Shown: piece by piece, positions 6,673-10,542 of the stretch
Numbering within the stretch: the stretch's first letter is position 1
How the letters are laid out: each line of letters opens with the position of its first letter
DNA from: Thalassiosira profunda
Taxonomy: Eukaryota > Bacillariophyta > Thalassiosirophyceae > Thalassiosirales > Thalassiosiraceae
Length of the DNA stretch: 10,542 bases
Assembly: GCA_036939355.1 (NCBI GenBank)
Contig: JALLAP010000749.1
Coordinates: 1-10,542 of the forward strand
Reading direction: 5' to 3'
Notes under the pieces: generated by a model
What the model was told of the DNA's origin: nothing
Seen by the model: only the letters and a program-made list of their open reading frames with translations
Databases searched by the model: none
Made by a program: the position numbers and the translations under genes

Positions 6673-9600
6673 ATGGCCGACGACGACAAAGTTAGCGGGG
6701 AGGCGGAGGGCGGCCCCTCCGACGGGAAGAATATGCCGGCCGCCGACGGCGGCGGCGGTGGGGCAGTGGAGGAAAGCGCACGTGATGTGGACGTGACCGA
6801 GGGAACAGTCGACTCAGAATCCACGACAACTGAAGGGGACCATCGGGCGGAGGAGCCCGCATCCCCCGACGAGGCCGCGGAGGGGACGAGCTGCGGCGAA
6901 TTGTCCGAGGATTCCCTCGGCGGGTGCGGGGTTATGGAGGCGGATGCCGGCGGCAGCCCTGGCGAGGAGGCGGGGGAAGCTCCCGACACTGTCGCTGACG
7001 CGAATGGCAGCGGGGGAGGCGCCACAGTGTCGGCAGGAGAGGAGAGAGAGAAGGTCGTCATCCTGCCCGGATTTGGGGACGATCCCATCATTCTGCCGTC
7101 GAAGCCCAAACAGGTGAAGGCCGACACTGAAAATGGAGCCGAAACAACTGCCAATGAAAATGATGGCGAGGGAGAAAAGACTGGGGAGGATGGCTCAATG
7201 TCGGATTCCGATGCTGCAGCTGGAACTGAGAACACTGATGCTGCGGAGGGAGGGCCTCTGTCGAGTGAAGGTGGTGGGGAAGCTATAGCAGGAGTAGATG
7301 ATAGATCTGCGGAGACCGATGATGCGGATGCAACCGGAAACGAGACCGAAACGGAACAATCCCCGGAATCGGACAGCACCAGTGGCGAAAAGAAAGCGGA
7401 TGAAGGCGATGCTCCGGTTATAGAAGACGACACTCCATCCGTGAAGCTCGTTGACTACGCGAGTAAACAGGCGGGGGCGCAGGTCCTCGAACAATCATCC
7501 TCCCTCAAGGGGGCGTCCAACCTCCTCACCGGCGACAAGGACAAATACTCCATCGCGCCCTGCGAGGACAAGAAGTACGTCGTCGTCGGCCTGTCGGAGG
7601 ACATTCTCGTGAAGCAGATCAAGCTGTCGAACTACGAACGGTACTCGAGCCGGGTGCGGGAATTCGAAGTCTTGGCGAGCCAGGAATATCCCGCCCCGAG
7701 CGAGGAATATTGGACGAGCATCGGGACGTACGAGGCCCAATCGCGGAGCGGGGAGCAGTCGTTCGAGTTGGAGGAGCCGGCGTGGGCGCGGTACCTCAAG
7801 TTCCGCTTCCTGAGTCATTACGGCAGCGAGCACTACTGCACGCTGAGCCAGCTCAAGGTCCACGGGAGCACGATGCTGCAGGGATTTCACGAGCAGTGGA
7901 TCGAGAACGAGAAGAAGGAGCAGGAGGAAGGAGAGGCAGAGGAACACGAGACGGTTGGTGAGGGAGGGGAGGTGGAGGACGGCGAACGTAGCGAGGCTGA
8001 GGAAGAAGAGCACACATATTCGGAAGAGACGGAGGAGGAAGGTGGAGCTGTGTCAGAAAATGCTGAAGATGAGGCTGAAAGCTCAGCAGGGGAAGGTGCT
8101 GTCGTCGAAGGAGAGGCCAATGATGAGGAGTCTCCTGATCAGCAAAATGGGGCTGCGTCTCCTGTCGATGGCAAAGGTACAGAAAGTGAAGAAGCAGCTC
8201 CACTGCCCGTTGAAATGAGCGACGAATCGCTAGACCCGAACGAGTCTCAGCAAGATGATGCGAACAAATCAGCGGAGACAAAAGAAACAGTCGAGGCGGG
8301 TGTCAACGAGGAGGCAACAAACTGTTCAACTGATAGCAAATCTCAGGAAGAAAATGGTGATGCCGGCCAAGTCCTTTCTGTAGAGGAAGGCCAAGATGTG
8401 GTTGGCGCAGATGAAGATACAGCAACTGACACAGTCTCAGGCGAGGATTCGGGTCAGCATGGTGCACATTCTGAGGTCCAACGTACTGCATCAGATGATA
8501 TCAGTGACTCGGATGAACACGATACTTTGGTGCAAGAGCATGTAGTTGAGGAGAGCGACCTGGAGCTCCCGCGAAACGATTCGTCCATCGCTGCAGTGAC
8601 AGATGTGGTAAAGGCAGCAGTGGCTGATGCATCTGGAGCAATCAAGAATGCTACAACCGGCGCTCTAGCAAACGTCAAGGGAGCCATTCACAGAACTGTG
8701 GTCTCTCCGACAACGAACGAAACTGACACAGGCGACAATGGCACTGGGGTTGAACAAATCAGCAGTGCGGTGGCAGAAGGAGAGGCCGAGAACAAATCAG
8801 TGGCAGCGAGCAAAGAAGGCGCTGCAACAGCTGAAACTATCGCAGAGACTTCATCCAAGGCCATTGAAAATGTCACCTCGACAACAACAAAAGACTATGC
8901 AGACAAGCCGAAAATGGAAGTTGCTCCCTCAAAGGGAAGCAGCACAACTGATACTACGGTGACCACCACACCAAAGAAAAAGACTGCGGCGCCAAAGGAA
9001 GACTCCAAAGCTACTGTGAAGACCTCATCCGAAAAGAAGGCTGCGTCGCCAAAAGAAGCCTCCAAATCTACTACTGCTACCACTGGTCGCGATCTACTGC
9101 GCCGGGGAACAATCACGCTCGCAGGGAAGGACGGCAAAGACAGCGTTGAAATATCCTCAAGCGAGCTTTACGCGAAGCTATCTCGCCGCTTTCCCCATGC
9201 ACAATGCCTGAAAGATTTAGATTATCAGGCATTCAAGTCGAAGGGCATTCTTGCCAGCGCTGGAGGTTCAGTGGGCAGTGGCGGCGGAACAAAGATCGAG
9301 CCCATTTTCGCCAAGATTACCCACGAAATCAAGTCTGTCCAGACCACGCAGACTCAGGTTGACCAATACATATCTGCGCTGAAGGCGTGCTATGAATCAG
9401 TCTTATGGGATGTGGCCAAGGATTTGGACTCGATGCAGACAAGCGTGGACCAGCGCCTCGCTAATCTCGAGAGGGCAGCGTTCTTGTCAGAGATAAGGCC
9501 CGGTGGGCGAGGATCACGAGCTTACAGGAGGATGACCAATCTGCTTTCATCCTTTCCAAAAGTCGGGCCAGTGCTTCAATCCACAATTCCGGGAGACCCA

Positions 9601-10110
9601 GTGGCTCTGCTTGGGTGTGCTGCAACGCTGCTAGTGTTTCTTTTGGGTCTCTCTCGCAGATCCAAAGCAAAGAAACGGACCGATAGTGTCAAGCAGTCCA
9701 CGGAAGCAGTATCAGGGCTCAGCCAAAAGGGCGATCGCCCAAGCAATGGCAAACAAGTCACCTTCGCCCAAATCGATTCGCCTCAGCTTGAATCCGAGAA
9801 CAATCTCAGGGAGGAAGAACAAATGGCGAAGGAGCTTGCTGATAAGAGCAAGAAGCTGAACAGTCTCCAAAATGAGCACGCCTCGCTGCAACAGCGCTGT
9901 TCTCAGCTGGAGCAAGCCGTTGCCTCCTTGCGAATGGAGCAGAGGCTGAACGAGGAGAGATCCGGCAGGGGAATCCCTCATCTGATACTGAACGAAGATG
10001 GAAATGCTCCCACTCCGACCCCTTCCGTTCAGAGCGAGCCGCTGGCTTCTGACGGGTTCACAACTCCGACTAAATCGGGTAGGTCGCCGAAGAACGCGAA
10101 AACCTGCTAA
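6673..10110 (+). CDS. SUCO: Mid-SUN domain membrane protein of the SLP1/SUCO (osteopotentia) family
   Basis: This encodes 1145 residues from ATG 6673 (context GCCATGG, first in-frame ATG) to TAA. Members of this family sit in the ER/nuclear envelope; yeast Slp1 pairs with Emp65 to protect folding lumenal proteins. Residues 1-256 are acidic and disordered. The SUN-like domain is at about 257-402, with NLLTGDKDKYSIAPC, KYVVVGLSEDILVKQIKLSNYE, RYLKFRFLSHYGSEHYC and LSQLKVHG, all typical of this family. A long Glu/Ser/Thr/Ala-rich region follows, with an imperfect Lys/Ala/Pro repeat near 770-800. The conserved stretch before the membrane (IFAKITHEIKSVQTTQ, about 878-893) resembles the family's helical region. 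One membrane helix lies at 977-994, followed by RRSKAKKR, and a coiled coil at about 1045-1096. All 11 N-x-S/T sites lie before the helix, fitting a lumenal N-terminal part. No signal peptide is visible at this start, which is odd. It is convergent with eIF3b, 94 bases apart. Confidence 0.9.
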   Translation: MADDDKVSGEAEGGPSDGKNMPAADGGGGGAVEESARDVDVTEGTVDSESTTTEGDHRAEEPASPDEAAEGTSCGELSEDSLGGCGVMEADAGGSPGEEAGEAPDTVADANGSGGGATVSAGEEREKVVILPGFGDDPIILPSKPKQVKADTENGAETTANENDGEGEKTGEDGSMSDSDAAAGTENTDAAEGGPLSSEGGGEAIAGVDDRSAETDDADATGNETETEQSPESDSTSGEKKADEGDAPVIEDDTPSVKLVDYASKQAGAQVLEQSSSLKGASNLLTGDKDKYSIAPCEDKKYVVVGLSEDILVKQIKLSNYERYSSRVREFEVLASQEYPAPSEEYWTSIGTYEAQSRSGEQSFELEEPAWARYLKFRFLSHYGSEHYCTLSQLKVHGSTMLQGFHEQWIENEKKEQEEGEAEEHETVGEGGEVEDGERSEAEEEEHTYSEETEEEGGAVSENAEDEAESSAGEGAVVEGEANDEESPDQQNGAASPVDGKGTESEEAAPLPVEMSDESLDPNESQQDDANKSAETKETVEAGVNEEATNCSTDSKSQEENGDAGQVLSVEEGQDVVGADEDTATDTVSGEDSGQHGAHSEVQRTASDDISDSDEHDTLVQEHVVEESDLELPRNDSSIAAVTDVVKAAVADASGAIKNATTGALANVKGAIHRTVVSPTTNETDTGDNGTGVEQISSAVAEGEAENKSVAASKEGAATAETIAETSSKAIENVTSTTTKDYADKPKMEVAPSKGSSTTDTTVTTTPKKKTAAPKEDSKATVKTSSEKKAASPKEASKSTTATTGRDLLRRGTITLAGKDGKDSVEISSSELYAKLSRRFPHAQCLKDLDYQAFKSKGILASAGGSVGSGGGTKIEPIFAKITHEIKSVQTTQTQVDQYISALKACYESVLWDVAKDLDSMQTSVDQRLANLERAAFLSEIRPGGRGSRAYRRMTNLLSSFPKVGPVLQSTIPGDPVALLGCAATLLVFLLGLSRRSKAKKRTDSVKQSTEAVSGLSQKGDRPSNGKQVTFAQIDSPQLESENNLREEEQMAKELADKSKKLNSLQNEHASLQQRCSQLEQAVASLRMEQRLNEERSGRGIPHLILNEDGNAPTPTPSVQSEPLASDGFTTPTKSGRSPKNAKTC

Positions 10111-10204
10111 CCAATGCCCTTTGCCAAATAACAAGTGGTTTAAGGCGTTGCAGTTCATTGGGCAATTCGATTCATGGATGTCTTTAGGTACAAAAGATGC
10201 CAGC
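10111..10204. other. Very short convergent gap between mid-SUN and eIF3b genes
   Basis: Only 94 bases separate the stop codons of two genes read towards each other. Their 3' UTRs must be very short or overlap as complementary RNA. I see no canonical AATAAA on either strand. Confidence 0.6.
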
Positions 10205-10542
10205 CTAGTACACGAGCTCCTCCTTCGTGTTGAGGACCGTCTCGATGACAACCTCCTTCGTGGTGAAGTTGCCCTCGTCCTCGCTGTCGTATCCACCCAT
10301 CAACTCCATCCTCTCCTGCTTCTGCCGCGCCCGCCACTCCTTCAGCCTCGCCATCGTCGCGCGGAACACGGCCCTGCTCTTCCGCTTCCCCTTTGTCTCT
10401 TGAAGCCGCATCTTTCGCTTTTTCGCCTCGTCGAACGCCGTGAACTGCTTCTCGTACTTCTTGATATTCTTCGATATCTCGGCAATTTCCTCCTTCGTCG
10501 AGAGCGTCTCGCGCGGCCGCCACTGAAACTGATAAAAGGCCT
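10205..10542 (-). CDS. EIF3B: Translation initiation factor eIF3 subunit b, C-terminal part (5' end beyond the window)
   Basis: The frame is open from the window edge to TAG at 10205-10207 and gives 111 residues. It begins AFYQFQWRPRETLSTKEE, matching the conserved W-R-P-R segment that ends the beta-propeller part of eIF3b (yeast Prt1). A long charged helix follows (EISKNIKKYEKQF ... RATMARLKEWRARQKQERME), then GGYDSEDEG and the acidic tail VVIETVLNTKEELVY, which has the family's pattern of a Gly-Gly-x-Asp turn followed by an E/T-rich end. In the family this C-terminal region contacts other eIF3 subunits (3i and 3g) on the 40S ribosome. The RNA-recognition and propeller domains lie to the right of the window. 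No start codon is assigned because the 5' end is missing. Confidence 0.92.
   Translation of the reverse strand, partial: AFYQFQWRPRETLSTKEEIAEISKNIKKYEKQFTAFDEAKKRKMRLQETKGKRKSRAVFRATMARLKEWRARQKQERMELMGGYDSEDEGNFTTKEVVIETVLNTKEELVY

Noticed and set aside
6630..7433. Long - strand open frame (267 codons, Ser/Ala/Pro-rich) opposite the start of the mid-SUN gene
   Set aside because: The composition is the mirror of the acidic/Gly-rich coding strand. It has no recognisable domain and overlaps both the promoter and a well-supported gene.

Overview
The window is nuclear DNA from a eukaryote. The genes are long, GC-rich and mostly intron-poor. One gene has a clear GTGAGT...polypyrimidine-CAG intron. 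The recognisable proteins are eukaryote-specific: a splicing G-patch/KOW protein, an ER mid-SUN protein and translation factor eIF3b. A heterokont alga, perhaps a diatom, is the best guess, because the C-terminal domain of the unidentified RS-rich protein (W-V-x-R-S-D-G-x-W-x-Y-A ... G-S-T-K ... P-x-x-x-W) resembles a domain I associate with diatom proteins. This assignment is tentative and rests on pattern memory, not on a search.

Layout from left to right. (1) 1-686, + strand: the 3' end of an unrecognised small membrane protein, read as two exons joined in phase 0 across a 414-base intron. (2) 687-1046: a convergent gap holding a 9-bp inverted repeat. (3) 1047-3545, - strand: an 832-codon protein that is mostly disordered and RS-rich, with two kinds of internal repeat and a compact C-terminal domain. 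(4) 3546-4332: a 787-base gap containing a G-quadruplex motif. (5) 4333-6396, - strand: GPKOW/Spp2-type splicing factor with an inserted RS-like stretch. (6) 6397-6672: a 276-base divergent intergenic region, presumably a shared promoter, with a second G-quadruplex motif and a short palindrome. (7) 6673-10110, + strand: a 1145-residue SLP1/SUCO-type mid-SUN membrane protein. (8) 10111-10204: a convergent gap of only 94 bases. (9) 10205-10542, - strand: the C-terminal 111 residues of eIF3b, cut by the window edge.

The genes do not form one pathway. GPKOW and the RS-rich neighbour both carry arginine-serine stretches typical of nuclear RNA-processing factors. The mid-SUN protein belongs to ER folding quality control, and eIF3b to translation initiation. 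I saw no transposon, tRNA, rRNA, CRISPR or viral sequence. The most unusual items are the RS-rich protein with its 59-residue duplication, the SUN protein that has lumenal-type glycosylation sites but no visible signal peptide, and a sharp codon-usage switch inside the SUN gene.
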